From JAEZBP01 sp963832725 (lineage in GTDB: Bacteria; Myxococcota_A; Polyangia; Polyangiales; Sandaracinaceae), in contig CAWHVG010000008.1 of NCBI GenBank assembly GCA_963832725.1, positions 93,946 through 157,945 of the forward strand: DNA of 64,000 bases. The letters are read 5' to 3'. Position numbers and translations under genes: made by a program. Positions 1 through 9,840 of the stretch are shown here, one piece after another. How positions within the stretch are numbered: position 1 is the first letter of the stretch; every line of letters begins with the position of its first letter. Below the pieces are notes generated by a model. That model saw only the letters and a program-made list of their open reading frames with translations, was not told the DNA's origin and did no database searches.

Positions 1-1207
1 CGACCTGGCCCATGGCGCCGTAGCCGCGGGTGACGGCCAGCGCCCAGCGCGGCGCCCGCTCGTCGTTGCTCATCCGCTCGAGCAGGAGCCGATAGGCCTC
101 GATGCCGCGGTCCCAGCGGTCCTGCTCGTAGAAGCGCGAGGCCAGACGGACGAGGACGCGGTCGGCGTAGCGCTCGCCGCCGATCTCCTCCAGGAACGCG
201 AAGACGTCGGCGGCCGTGTTGTTCTCGTCCTCGGTGAAGACTTGGATGAGATACTCGAGCGCTTCGCTCTGCAGCTCTCTCAGGCGCTGGCGCTGAGTGG
301 CGCTGACGTGACCTCGGCCGCGGCCGAGATCGAGCACCTGCCGGAAGCGCCGCGCCGCCTCTGTGGTGCGGTCCAGGCGCCACATGCACCACGCGCTCTT
401 GAAGAGCGCCATTCCGTAGAGCTCGCTGTCGCGATAGCGCAGGACCTGATCGAAGCGGGTCAGCGCGCCGGCGAAGTCGGCCTGCGCGAAGCGGGCCTCG
501 GCCAGCGCCATGTGCGAGTCGGGGACGAAGCGGCTGTCCGGGAACTCGTCGAGGATGCGCCGGTAGAGCGCGAGCGCGTCGTCGAGCCGGCCGGCCTCCG
601 TCATCGAGAAGGCCTTCATGTAGAGCACCAGATCGTAGCGATCGTAGTCGCGGTGGTGCTCCAGGATGCGGTCGTAGAGCTGTACCGAGCTGCCGTAGTC
701 CGGGCGGGGCGGCTCGGCCGAGCGGTTGGCCTCCGGCACCTGCTGCCAGGCGGCGAAGCCCTCCAGGTAGCGCGCGCGGGCTTCCTCCCAGCGGAGCTCG
801 GCGAGCCGCAAGAGCGCGTCGGGCATCTCCGCCGCGTCCTCCGGCTCCTCTTGGATGAACTCCTCGAGCAAGCGGATGGCGGTCTCGCGACGCTGGACCA
901 AGAGCTGCTCGCGCTCGTGGAGCAGGCGCTCGAGCTGGGCGTCGTGGAACTCGCGAGCCGCGGCACCGAGCGAGTCCGGGCGCTCGCGCAGGTAGAGGTG
1001 GTCCTCCAGATCGCTGGCACCGCCGCGGGACCGGCCGTGACGGGCGGGGCTCGCCTCGTCGGGCGCGCCCTCGTCGACGTCGATGCGTCGCTCGTCGGCC
1101 GGCTCCTGGAAGCGCGTGCTCACGTTCGCGCCCTGGCCGTCCTGGGCCGCCGCGCTCGCGCCGCCACCGAGGACCAGCACGATCGCCAGGATCCCAGCGC
1201 GCTTCAC
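1..1207 (-). CDS. TPR-type envelope protein, C-terminus cut by the window edge
   Basis: The frame opens with GTG at 1207 and runs off the left edge, so about 400 N-terminal residues are visible. It begins MKRAGILAIVLVLGGGASA, a signal peptide cleaved near AAQD. An acidic linker follows, then helical repeats with TPR character (for example ALALYRRILDEFPDSRF and AADVFAFLEEIGGERYAD). The GTG overlaps the TGA of the upstream gene (GTGA), so translation is probably coupled. TPR proteins of this kind usually scaffold periplasmic or outer-membrane complexes. The beta-barrel gene at the head of the operon supports an envelope role, possibly like the Glt motility proteins of Myxococcus. Coding and secretion are clear; the specific function is inference. 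Confidence 0.75.
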   Translation of the reverse strand, partial: MKRAGILAIVLVLGGGASAAAQDGQGANVSTRFQEPADERRIDVDEGAPDEASPARHGRSRGGASDLEDHLYLRERPDSLGAAAREFHDAQLERLLHEREQLLVQRRETAIRLLEEFIQEEPEDAAEMPDALLRLAELRWEEARARYLEGFAAWQQVPEANRSAEPPRPDYGSSVQLYDRILEHHRDYDRYDLVLYMKAFSMTEAGRLDDALALYRRILDEFPDSRFVPDSHMALAEARFAQADFAGALTRFDQVLRYRDSELYGMALFKSAWCMWRLDRTTEAARRFRQVLDLGRGRGHVSATQRQRLRELQSEALEYLIQVFTEDENNTAADVFAFLEEIGGERYADRVLVRLASRFYEQDRWDRGIEAYRLLLERMSNDERAPRWALAVTRGYGAMGQV

Positions 1208-3274
1208 TGCCCCTCCTCGACGGCCGCCGCCTCGGAGTCCATGGCCTCGGCTGACGCGTCCTCTTCGACCGGATCCTCCTGGAGCGCGTCTTCCTCGTCG
1301 AGCTGGCCCGCGTCCTCCTCGAACTCGTCCGCCCAGTACTCGCCTTCGAAGGGCCAGTACTCCTCGTCGTCGCGGAGCAGCCCCTGGATCGAGAGGGGAT
1401 CCTGGAGCTCGGGCGGGAAGCGACCGGCGGCCAGGCTCTCGATCTGGATCTCGATCCGCCGCTTGCTGCCCATCACCGCGTCGATGCGACCGATCCGCGA
1501 GCGCCGCAGGTACCCGCCGAGGTTGCTCCGCAGTCCGCCGAGCGCCCGGATCGCCGCGTCGTTCGCCGCCGACACCATCCGCGCCCGCACCGACGAGACG
1601 CGCGCGGCGAACTGCGATGCCGCCTGGCGATCCCTCTGGAGCAACGCGTCCACGCCCTCACCGCTCGGCTCTCCTTGCGTCGCCGGCGTGTTGCTCGCCG
1701 CCTCGTTCAGCCGCCGCTCCAGCTCGCCGACCCGGCCACCGAGCGCCGAGAGCTCTTCCTGCAAGGGCTGGATGCGCGCGGCGTCGGCTCCCTCGTGGCG
1801 CATCGCCTGGAGCTGGTCGGTCAGCGCCCGGACCACGGCGCGCGCCCCGTCCAGATCGCGCCGGAGCGCCGTCACCTCGTCGAGCGCCTCGACCTGATCG
1901 GCGGCGGCTCGGGGCGCGTCGCTCCCGGCCAGCCGGCCCAGGATGGCGCCGAGCTGCTCGGGCACGCGTCCCGCTCGCGCCGCCTCGGCGTCGAGCGTCC
2001 GCACCTCGCGGTAGAGCCGGTAGAAGTCCGGGTTCACACGCAGGAGCGACATCAAGAGCGCGTGGACGTCGACCGGCGCCTCGCCGCCTTCGCCGGGCGC
2101 CTGACCTTCGGCCGTGGGCGCGCTCTGGCCGCGATCCTCGACCGCGAGCAGCTCCTCGAAGAGCCGGTCCTGCCGGGACGGGCTGGCCAGGATGGCGTCG
2201 ATCTCGCGCACCACCGGGGTGAAGCGGGTCTGGAACTCCGTGAAGAGCCGGTCGGCGTCCTCGAAGTCGCAGCGAGCCAGGTGGATGTAGCCGCGCAGGA
2301 GCGAGGCCTCGTGGACGTAGGGCGAGTCCGGGAAGCGCGCCTCGAGCTGGTCGAGGAGATCGATCGCCGTGTCGTGCTCGTCGCCTTCGTACATCGCCCA
2401 CGCCGACTCGAAGAGCGCCTCGGCGACGCGATCGGAGTCCTGCGGGACCTGGAAGTAGTAGTAGAAGGCGTCGTCGGCGCGACGGCCTTCGTGCGCCACC
2501 CGGCCCAGCGCCAGCCAGGTCAGGTCGCGGATTCTCGAAGTAGCGTCGGTCCGCGTAGAAGGAGAGCTGGTCGGTGTCCGCCGTCGTCGCGATGGAGCAG
2601 AAGTGGTCCTCGGCGGTGTCGAGCTCGCCGGCCTGCGCCGCGATGACGCCCTGCAGGTAGCGCGCGTTGGCGTAGAAGCGGCTCTGGCGGCCGATCTGCT
2701 CCAAAAAGCGCAGCGCGCCCTCCCAGTCGTGGGCGTCGTAGCGGGCGCGTCCCTGCAGGTAGAGCAGCTCGTTCTGCGCGTCACGGTCGAGCGTGTCCGC
2801 GGGCGCGGTGGCGACCAGCTCCTGCGCTGCCGCGTCGAGATCGGCGCCCTCGAGCGCCACGTCGACCGCGCGCCGGTAGGCCGGGCCGAAGTAGGGATCC
2901 TGCGGGCCGCGCTCCAGGATGCGGATCAGGTAGCGCCACGCGCTCCTTTGCGCGCCGAGCCTCGCCAGCGAGCTGGCCAGCATGAGCTCGGCGCTCCGGT
3001 ACTCGTCGGCGGTGTCGAAGTCGCGGAAGCGCGGGCTCTCCACGGCCTCGTAGAGGACGCTCTGGGCCTCCTCGTAGCGATCGTCGAGGTAGAGCTGCTC
3101 GCCTTGGCGGACCAGCGCTCGGAGCGCGTCGACCGAGCCCGTCTCCGGCGCGATCAGCCGGCGCTCCGCCATCGCGTCGTAGTAGTCGGCCAGGCGCGTC
3201 GGCTCGCCATCCTGCGCCCACGCCGGAGCGGGCGCGCCGAGGAGCGCGAGCGCGAGCAGAGCCCCGCGCCTCAT
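1204..3274 (-). CDS. TPR/coiled-coil periplasmic protein, interrupted by a frameshift near 2538
   Basis: ATG at 3274 gives MRRGALLALALLGAPAPAWA, a signal peptide. TPR-like helical pairs follow through about residue 245 (for example YEEAQSVLYEAVESP and DAHDWEGALRFLEQIG). The frame then breaks near 2538: sense ends around DQLSFYADRRYFE and resumes one frame away at IRDLTWLALGRVAHEG. The resumed part carries more TPRs (DTAIDLLDQLEARFPDSPYV), a coiled coil (EELSALGGRVGELERRL) and a very acidic C-terminus rich in Glu and Asp. Restored length is about 690 residues, close to the ~670 of Myxococcus GltC, a periplasmic TPR motility protein. That match is suggestive only. The gene sits between a periplasmic protein gene and another TPR gene. 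The break is probably a sequence error because both sides stay protein-like. Confidence 0.7.
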
Positions 3275-3322
3275 CCGGCGCTCCTCTGGACAGAAGGCAT
3301 GGGGTCGCAGCTCACGTCGTCC

Positions 3323-4127
3323 TCATTGCGCGGGCAGGGCGCGGGTGGCGACGCGCATGCGCGTTCGGACCTCGTAGTGGCCTTCGCCGGAGCTCGGGAA
3401 CGCGCTGGCCATGTCGGAGCCGTCCTCGAGGATCAGCGAGACCTCGCTCAGCCGCTCGCGCACCACCTGGAAGCGGTAGCTCTCGCGCAGCGTGTACCGA
3501 TAGGCGTCATCCTCCTGCGCGCGCTCCTCGACCTCCAGCGTCAGCACGTGCGGGCCGGGCGCGAGGGCGCCGGCGAAGACCTCTCGGCCATCGGCGGCGT
3601 GCTCGACCGGCCCATCGGACTGGAACACCGGCGCGCCGTCGAGGTGCACCACCAGGCGGGCCAGCGATACGCGGTCGCCCGTCCGGTCCTGCAGCATCAC
3701 GCGGATGCGGGTGTGGAAGAGCTCGTTCCCGAGCGCGTGGACGCGCATCCGGGCCTGGACCAGGTCGTCCATCAGCGTGACGTAGTCGGCGCGGATCGGC
3801 GCCACGTCCACCGCCTCACCGGGATCGTACTCGGGGGCGGGCGCGCTGCTCGGCGCGGCCGGCGGCGCGGCCACTTCTTCGGCCTGCGCCTCCGCCGGCG
3901 GCTCCTCGGTCGGCGCGGCGGGCGGCGCCTCTTCCTCGGTCGCGGCCGCAGCTTCCTCGGCGGGCGGCGTCTCGTCGGCCGGCGGGCGTCTCCTGCACCT
4001 GCTCGGTGGTCTGCCGGGTATGACGGCGCCGCCGACGGCGCCTGCGCTGCGCGTCGGCGCCGTCGACCAGCAGGCCTACGACCAGCGTGGCGATGAGCAC
4101 CGAGAGGAGGGTTCGTCGCAGGGACAT
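3323..4127 (-). CDS. Ala/Pro/Glu-rich periplasmic protein, frameshifted near 3985
   Basis: ATG at 4127 gives MSLRRTLLSVLIATLVVGLL, a signal or anchor segment ending DGADA, followed by an Arg run and a TEQVQE segment. Near 3985 the frame must slip by one base; the sense reading continues as a Pro/Ala/Glu linker and then a globular domain from about residue 90 (RADYVTLMDDLVQARMRVHA, then beta-rich LVVHLDGAPVF and PHVLTLEVEERA) to the stop at 3323. The beta-rich half resembles a small carbohydrate- or protein-binding sandwich, but I do not recognise the family. It lies 24 bases after the beta-barrel gene and 48 bases before the TPR gene, so it is probably part of the same envelope complex. The linker may span periplasm. 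Confidence 0.6.
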
Positions 4128-4151
4128 GGCGGACCGAGCTACCCCGAAGGG

Positions 4152-4991
4152 CTAGGGGGTGAAGGGCAGGAATGCGGACAATCCGAGCGTGGCGGTGAGG
4201 TTGTTGACGATCCTCGACTGGCCGAGGAGCTGCTGCTCCATGACCTGGTCGCGCACGTCGATGCGGATGGCGAACCAGGTGTCGAAGAAGAACTTCACGC
4301 CCATGCCTCCGCTGAACATCAGCCCGCGCGAGCTCTGGTTGTCGGTCACGCCACCGCCGATGGCGATGTTGAAGTCGAAGCGGCCGATGTCGCCGCCGAA
4401 CCAGCGCAGCTTCCCGTACGCGAGCGTCCAGATGAGGTGCGCCTGGGGGATGAACACCGGCGCGTCGAGGCGGATCAGCGAGACGCCGCGGTCCTGCTCG
4501 ATGATGCGGACCAGCTCCGAGTTGGCTCGGCTGTAGGCGAAGCTCGCCTCGAGCGCGATGTCCTCGGTGACGTGGAACGTGAGGGCCGCCTGCAGGAGGT
4601 AGCTCGCGCTCAAGAGATCGGCCGCGTAGAGGCCACCCATCGCGCTGATCTCGAAACGGAGCGCCTTCTGGAAGAGCCGCTCGCGCACGCCGCGGTAGCG
4701 CCGGCGGGCGTTGAGCTCGTCCCGGATGGCCTCGTCGATGCACTGGGCGTGGACGACGCTCGGGAGCAGGACGGCGACGGCCAGCGTCGGAGCCAGCAGC
4801 ACCGAGAGCTGCAGCGCGAGACCGAGGAGGGGGCTGCGACGCGAGACGCGGCCTCCGCCCGGAACCCGGAGCGATCGAGGGGCCTGGAGCCCCGCGTCCG
4901 AACACGGCACCGGCTCGGACGAGTCGAGCTCCGGCGCCGAGGACGAGCGCGGAAACCCACGCGGGCCCCGCAGGGACGAACGGGTTCCCAT
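4152..4991 (-). CDS. Outer-membrane beta-barrel protein (myxobacterial OMP type)
   Basis: The C-terminal 190 residues alternate polar and hydrophobic residues in strand-length runs (LQAALTFHVTEDIALEASFA, DIGRFDFNIAIGGGVTDNQ, MGVKFFFDTWFAIRIDVRDQ) and end in FLPFTP, typical of a barrel. A hydrophobic export segment (LLAPTLAVAVLLPSVVHA) precedes QCIDEAI. It fits the beta-barrel family found in Myxococcus and relatives near gliding-motility genes. The start is unclear: ATG at 4991 leaves about 60 residues before the export segment, and an in-frame GTG near 4903 would give a more normal leader. It heads the minus-strand operon with the Pro-rich and TPR genes, which fits an outer-membrane complex with periplasmic partners. 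Confidence 0.7.
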   Translation of the reverse strand: MGTRSSLRGPRGFPRSSSAPELDSSEPVPCSDAGLQAPRSLRVPGGGRVSRRSPLLGLALQLSVLLAPTLAVAVLLPSVVHAQCIDEAIRDELNARRRYRGVRERLFQKALRFEISAMGGLYAADLLSASYLLQAALTFHVTEDIALEASFAYSRANSELVRIIEQDRGVSLIRLDAPVFIPQAHLIWTLAYGKLRWFGGDIGRFDFNIAIGGGVTDNQSSRGLMFSGGMGVKFFFDTWFAIRIDVRDQVMEQQLLGQSRIVNNLTATLGLSAFLPFTP

Positions 4992-5350
4992 CGCCGCCTT
5001 TGGTACCCGTCCGCAGCGCTCGCTGTCAATCGTGTCGCGCGCGAGGGGACCGATTCTCCACCTTTCGGGAGGCGCGGCGGTGGGGGCCCGGGAGGCGGTG
5101 CCGATCGCGCGAATGTCGCTTCGACCCCTGCGAATCACGGGCAAAAGCACCGAGGGGCGGCCCGAGGAGCCGAGCTCTTCGAATGGAGTGCCAGCCTTCC
5201 CTCGAAGCACCCGAGTCGGCCCGGGACGGTCCGGATGTGCGTTCGAACCGACGAGCATCAGTTCCTTCAACGGCAGAGACACGGACGGACAGGGCCTCCC
5301 GCCCGAAAGCCGAGGAGCGGGGTGCTCCGACGGACTGCTACGATGAGCGC
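4992..5350. other. Divergent intergenic region
   Basis: About 360 bases separate the minus-strand envelope operon from the plus-strand acetyltransferase. I see no coding pattern that I trust on either strand. It should hold both promoters, but no clear -35/-10 pair or palindrome stands out. Confidence 0.4.
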
Positions 5351-5866
5351 GTGGAATTCGCTCTCGCATCGAGCCGCCTCCGTCCCTGGCGCCATAGCGA
5401 TCTGGAGTCGCTGGTCCGGCACGCCGACGATCCGCGGGTGGCGAGCACCGTCCGCGACCGCTTTCCTCGGCCGTACACACGCGAAGACGGCGAAGATTGG
5501 CTCTCTCATGCGGCCGCCCAGGGCCGCGCGAACAACCTCGCCATCGAGGTCGACGGCCAGGCGGTCGGCGGCATCGGGATGATCCCGGGCGACGACGTCA
5601 GCCGGCTCACGGCCGAGGTCGGCTATTGGCTCGGCCACGCGTATTGGGGTCGCGGGATCATGACCGACGCGGTCCGAGCCTACAGCGACCACCTCCTCGA
5701 CGAGCGCGAGTTCATCCGGCTGGAGGCGCCCGTCTTCGAGTCGAACCCCGCCTCGGCGCGGGTGCTGGAGAAGGCCGGCTACACGCTCGAGTGCCGCCAG
5801 CGGCGCGCCGCCATCAAGGCCGAGCGCATCATGGACATCCTCATGTACGTCCGCCTGGCGGAGTGA
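5351..5866 (+). CDS. GNAT N-acetyltransferase, RimJ/RimL type
   Basis: The 171-residue protein starts at GTG 5351 (MEFALASSRLRPWRHSDLES). It has the GNAT acetyl-CoA site around residues 95-110 (LGHAYWGRGIMTDAVRAYSD, the GRG-type pyrophosphate loop) and the typical late segment ESNPASARVLEKAGYTLE near residues 133-150. This is the Acetyltransf_3 branch that includes ribosomal-protein and small-molecule acetyltransferases; the substrate cannot be read from sequence. The preceding 350 bases are non-coding, and the next gene starts 60 bases downstream on the same strand, so co-transcription is possible. Upstream in-frame codons lack protein character, which favours this start. Confidence 0.85.
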   Translation: MEFALASSRLRPWRHSDLESLVRHADDPRVASTVRDRFPRPYTREDGEDWLSHAAAQGRANNLAIEVDGQAVGGIGMIPGDDVSRLTAEVGYWLGHAYWGRGIMTDAVRAYSDHLLDEREFIRLEAPVFESNPASARVLEKAGYTLECRQRRAAIKAERIMDILMYVRLAE

Positions 5867-5925
5867 TCGCCGGGGACCTCGATCCGATTCGGCCGCGCCC
5901 GCATACTCTTCGGTCGGAGGGCGCG

Positions 5926-7966
5926 ATGGGCGAACGAACGTTCTGCCGGATCTGCGAGGCGGCCTGTGGGCTGACGGTCGAGCGCGACGGCGAGGGGCTG
6001 CGCATCCGGCCGGATTCGAGCGCACCCGGTCAGCCGCGGGTTCGTGTGCGCGAAAGGGACGCGCTTCGGCGAGGTCGCGCTGCACCCCTCCCGTCTGAAG
6101 GCGCCGCACGTCCGCTCCGGCGGCGTCTTGCGCGAGGTGTCCTGGGAGGTGGCGCTGGCGGAGGTGCGGGCTCGCGTCGCGCCCATCCTCGAGCGGCACG
6201 GGCCGAACGCGGTCGGGCTCTACTTCGGCAACCCGCTGGCGTTCAACGCCCTCGGCCAGCTCGCCGCCGTGCTCTTCGGTCGGGCGCTCGGCACGCGCAA
6301 CGTCTTCAGCGCCGGCAGCCAGGACTGCAACAACAAGTTCGCCGCCGCTCAGATCCTCTACGGCAGCCCGGTCATCCACCCGATCCCGGACTTCGAGCGC
6401 GCCGAGCTGGCCGTCCTCTTCGGCACCAATCCGGCCGTCAGCCAGTCGAGCTTCGTCCACCTCGAAGGCGGCGCCGGCATCTTCGATTGGATGACGCGGC
6501 GCGGCGCTCGCATCGTCTTCGTGGACGTGCGCCGGACCGAGAGCGCCAAGCGCTGGGGCGAGCTGCTCACCGTCCGGCCGGGCACCGACGTCTGGCTCAT
6601 CCTGGCGCTCCTCGGGCTCTTCTCCGACGGTGCGCTCTACGACCGGCGGGTGGAGGGGCTGGATCGGCTGCTGGCCCTGGCCCGCGAGATCACGCCCGAG
6701 CGGGCGGCGGCGCTGACCGGTCTGCCCGAAGCGCGCATCCACGCGCTGGCCGACGCCATCCGCGCGGCGAAGTCGACGGCGCTGCACATGTCGGTCGGCG
6801 TGAACCAAGGGCCCTTCGGGACGCTGAGCTACATCGCCCTTCAGGCGCTGGCCTTCGTGAGCGGCAACTACGACCGGCGCGGCGGCTCGCTCTTCAGCCC
6901 GCTCGGCGTGGTCGGCGCGCGGCTGGCGCGCGCGGGCGGCATCTTCACGTCCACCGCGAAGAGCCGCATCGGCGGTTTCCCCTCCGTCTTCGACACGCTC
7001 CCGGGCGGCGTGCTGGCGGACGAGATCCTCGAAGAGGGCAGAGAACGGATCCGAGCGCTCTTCGTCGTCGCCGGCGATCCCATCCGCTCCATCCCCGGCG
7101 CTGGCTCGCTCACCCGCGCGTTCGATCACCTCGACGCGCTGGTCACGATCGATCTCTTCGAGAGCGCCACCGGGCGCCACGCCGACGTGCTCTTGCCGGC
7201 CACGAGCTGGCTCGAGCGGGCGGATCTGGCGTTGCCCGGCCTCCCGCTGCAGACGACGGATCTGGCCCAGACGACGCGCCGGGTGATGGATCCGGTCGGC
7301 GACGCCAGGAACGATCACCGCATCCTCGCCGCGTTGGCGCTGGCGCTGGACCGACCGCTCGCAGGCAGCCGGATGCTGACCCGCTGGTTGGCCGAGCACG
7401 ACGTCGACGGCGGCATCGAAGCGCTGACCGAGCTGAGCTGGCGGCTCTTCGATCGCGACCCGGCGCGGCGCGGCCTCGGCCTGCGCGTCCCGACCCCGAA
7501 GCCCGGCACCTTCCTCGGCCGCGGACCCATGACGCCCGGCCGGCGCGTGCGCTTCTGGGATGGCAGGTTGGAGGCCGAGCGGGACCGGCTCTTCGAGCAG
7601 GAGCGGGCGCTCTCGAGCCGCGACGGCTTCGTGCTGGTCGGGCGGCGGCGGCGCATCGGGCACAACAGCTGGCTCCACGCCGCCGTCCGGGAGGGCGCGA
7701 GCGAGGCGGAAGCGTGGCTGGCCGCCGAGGATATGCGCGCGCTCGGGCTCGAGGACGGGGCCACGGTGGAGGTCGCGACCCAGTCGGCGCGGCTCCGGCT
7801 CCCGGCGCGGACGCGCGAGGGTGTGGCGCCCGGCACCGTGGTCGTACCCCACGGCGAGTGGGACGTGAACGTCAACGAGCTCTTGCCGAGCGGCGCGGCC
7901 CACGTCGAGCCGCTCAGCGGCACGCTGCACATGACCGGGATCCCCGTCGAGGTTCGCCCCGGCTGA
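5926..7966 (+). CDS. Molybdopterin (bis-MGD) oxidoreductase, frameshifted near 6020
   Basis: ATG at 5926 gives MGERTFCRICEAACGLTVER, carrying the Cys-x2-Cys-x3-Cys start of an N-terminal 4Fe-4S site. The fourth Cys lies in RGFVCAKGTRFGEV, which is in another frame, so one base is missing near 6020. The rest is a standard MopB catalytic chain: AGSQDCNNKFAAAQ near residue 130, GARIVFVDVRRTESAKRWGE near 200, VNQGPFGTLS near 285, HADVLLPATSWLERADLALP near 420, and a C-terminal dinucleotide-binding barrel with GHNSWLHAA and PHGEWDVNVNELLP. Restored length is about 680 residues, as in formate-dehydrogenase-like or nitrate-reductase-like family members. Substrate is unknown. No electron-transfer subunit is adjacent, so it may use a soluble partner encoded elsewhere. 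Confidence 0.8.
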
Positions 7967-7967
7967 G

Positions 7968-9185
7968 CTACTCGCGGGGCCCGAAGCGCCAGGCGACGAC
8001 GCGGTCCCAGGACGGATCGCGGAAGAGGCAGGCGATCTCTCCGTCCTGCGAGGCGACGAAGACGACGCAGCCCGGATGGGTGCGGGAATAGGTCGCGGCC
8101 GCCCGGTGGCGGGTGCCGCGCGTACCGAGATCGAAGGGACGCACCACCTGCCCCTCGGGGTCGCGCGCCTCCATCACGAACCCCGGCGTCGTCACCGGCA
8201 GCACCACCCCGAAGCCGAGCAGCGCCAGGCTGCGGTCGAGCACGGTCGCGCCGTCGGTGGCGGTCAGCGCGCCGAGCTCCTCCACCGTCCGCTCCGCCTC
8301 GCTCAAGAACGCGCCGCGCAGCACCTCGCCCAGGCTCACCGCCGCTCGAAAGCCGGCCCCGCGCTGCCTGGGACCGTAGCCGTGGAGCTGCCGCAGGATG
8401 GCCGCCAGCGACACGTCCGGCTCGGTCTTGTAGCCCGCCAGCTCCTCCAGCTCGAGCTGCTCCTCGGGGCCGACCACGACGATCCCGCCGCGCCCGTGGG
8501 CGGCCATCTCCCGCACCACCGCGCGGATCATGTCGAGGTAGTCGACGATGGCCTCGCCGCGGAGCGCCTCTTCCCTCGCGTAGCCTTCCAGCGCCCGGCG
8601 CACCGGCCCGGCCGAGAACACGACGTCCTCGCCGCCGGTCAGGATCCCGCCCCGCTCGTAGTCGAGGATGCGGTCGTGACCGCTGCGGATGGAGAGCGTG
8701 CCCGGCTTGGTGGACAAGACTTTGAGGAAAGGGTCACCTTCGTAATTGAACCCCTCCCGTGCCAGACCGGTGATTTGGAGCTCGCCGTCGTCGAGCCGCA
8801 CCTTGGTGAACATGCGATCGCCGGCGGTGACCACGGCCAGCTTCACCAGCTCCGGCACCGTACACGGCCGCGGCGCGCCGAAGCGCATGGTGCTCCAGCG
8901 GTAGATCGGTCCGCCGGCGCCCGTGGACTCGCCGGGTGCGACCCATTCCTGCGGGCTCTTGCCGACGAAGACGACGCGGATGGGGTAGTGCTCGCCCTCT
9001 TCCATCTCGAATCCGGCGAAGAAGACCACGGTCAGGAGCTCGGCCAGCGTCTCGTCGCCGACGTCGAGGCAGCACGCGTGGTCGTCCCCGATCCGCTTGC
9101 GCAGGATTGGCACGAGCGAAGGAGGGAAAATGTGCGCGGCGCGGCCGTGGGCCGGGGCGGTCACCTGCTCTGGCTGCTCGGTCAT
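7968..9185 (-). CDS. DisA_N-like (DACNV-type) nucleotide sensor or diadenylate cyclase homologue
   Basis: The 405-residue soluble protein has no signal peptide. The C-terminal third carries both hallmark motifs of the DisA_N diadenylate-cyclase fold: DGATVLDRSLALLGFG from about residue 311 and GTRHRAAATYSR from about 357, then a strand-rich end (CVVFVASQDGEIACLFRD). Such proteins with a long N-terminal extension have been described as predicted DACNV sensor domains. Whether this one makes c-di-AMP or only binds nucleotide is unknown, although the DGA and RHR residues are kept. The N-terminal 200 residues (VVFFAGFEMEEGEHYPIRVV, RWSTMRFGAPRPCTVPELVK) match no family I can name. ATG 9185 lies 12 bases after the stop of the receiver gene, so the two form an operon. 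Confidence 0.75.
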   Translation of the reverse strand: MTEQPEQVTAPAHGRAAHIFPPSLVPILRKRIGDDHACCLDVGDETLAELLTVVFFAGFEMEEGEHYPIRVVFVGKSPQEWVAPGESTGAGGPIYRWSTMRFGAPRPCTVPELVKLAVVTAGDRMFTKVRLDDGELQITGLAREGFNYEGDPFLKVLSTKPGTLSIRSGHDRILDYERGGILTGGEDVVFSAGPVRRALEGYAREEALRGEAIVDYLDMIRAVVREMAAHGRGGIVVVGPEEQLELEELAGYKTEPDVSLAAILRQLHGYGPRQRGAGFRAAVSLGEVLRGAFLSEAERTVEELGALTATDGATVLDRSLALLGFGVVLPVTTPGFVMEARDPEGQVVRPFDLGTRGTRHRAAATYSRTHPGCVVFVASQDGEIACLFRDPSWDRVVAWRFGPRE

Positions 9186-9197
9186 CCCTCTCGCGCC

Positions 9198-9578
9198 TCA
9201 GCTCGGTTCCCCACAGTGCTGGCGTACGACCTCCATCAGAGCGTGGATGTCGACCGGCTTCTTCAACACTTGCTCGGCGCGGGCCAACGATACCGCTTTG
9301 TCGGTGTAGGCCGACACGATCACGATGGGTAGGTGCGCCAGGCGCTCGTCCTGATCGAGCGCCGTGAGGAACGCCCAGCCGTCCATCACCGGCATCATCA
9401 GGTCGAGCAGGATGAGGCAGGGCCGCTCGGTCGAGGCGAGAAGGTCCAGTGCCTCCTGACCGTTGCCGGCGGCCGGCGCGCGGTATCCGGCGCTCTCCAG
9501 AAGGTGCTGGAGCGTCTCCCGGATATCGGGGTCGTCCTCCACGATGAGGATGCTGTGACGATCGTCGGAGCTGACCAT
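9198..9578 (-). CDS. Single-domain response regulator (CheY-like receiver)
   Basis: This 126-residue protein is a receiver domain alone. The acidic pocket is E14, D15 and D16 (SILIVEDDPDIRE), the phosphoacceptor is D59 (LILLDLMMPVMDGWAF), S89 is the switch residue (IVIVSAYTDKA) and K107 lies in VLKKPVD. There is no DNA-binding output domain. Start ATG 9578 is preceded by GGAGGT at good spacing. It comes first in a two-gene operon with the DACNV-type protein, 12 bases upstream of it. A phosphorelay controlling, or reading out, that nucleotide sensor is the natural inference. No histidine kinase is encoded nearby. Confidence 0.9.
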   Translation of the reverse strand: MVSSDDRHSILIVEDDPDIRETLQHLLESAGYRAPAAGNGQEALDLLASTERPCLILLDLMMPVMDGWAFLTALDQDERLAHLPIVIVSAYTDKAVSLARAEQVLKKPVDIHALMEVVRQHCGEPS

Positions 9579-9840
9579 ACGACCTCCGCGCGTCCGACTC
9601 GCGCGCCCGCGCCGAGCCTCGCGCCCGAAGAGGAAGCTGGTCACCCGATGTCCCTCGACAAGGGCGGTTTCGGGATGCGCGAGCAGTCTCTCGTCGCCCC
9701 TGCGCGGCACGGAGTGGCGGCAGCGCACGTCCGCGTCTGGAAGCGGACGACGCCCGGAACGTGAGGATCGTCCCGTTAAGCCATTGAACACGCCGTCGGA
9801 CGCCTTCGCGCGCCGAAGCGCCGATGCTATGGAGCACGCG

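Noticed and set aside
242..1897. Long plus-strand open frame opposite the TPR genes
   Set aside because: It lies opposite two protein-like TPR frames and is Arg/Ala/Glu-rich without structure. High GC keeps opposite frames open.
5267..7930. 887-codon minus-strand open frame over the acetyltransferase and molybdopterin genes
   Set aside because: It is antisense to clear family motifs on the plus strand, and its product is rich in Arg, Gly and Asp with no domain.
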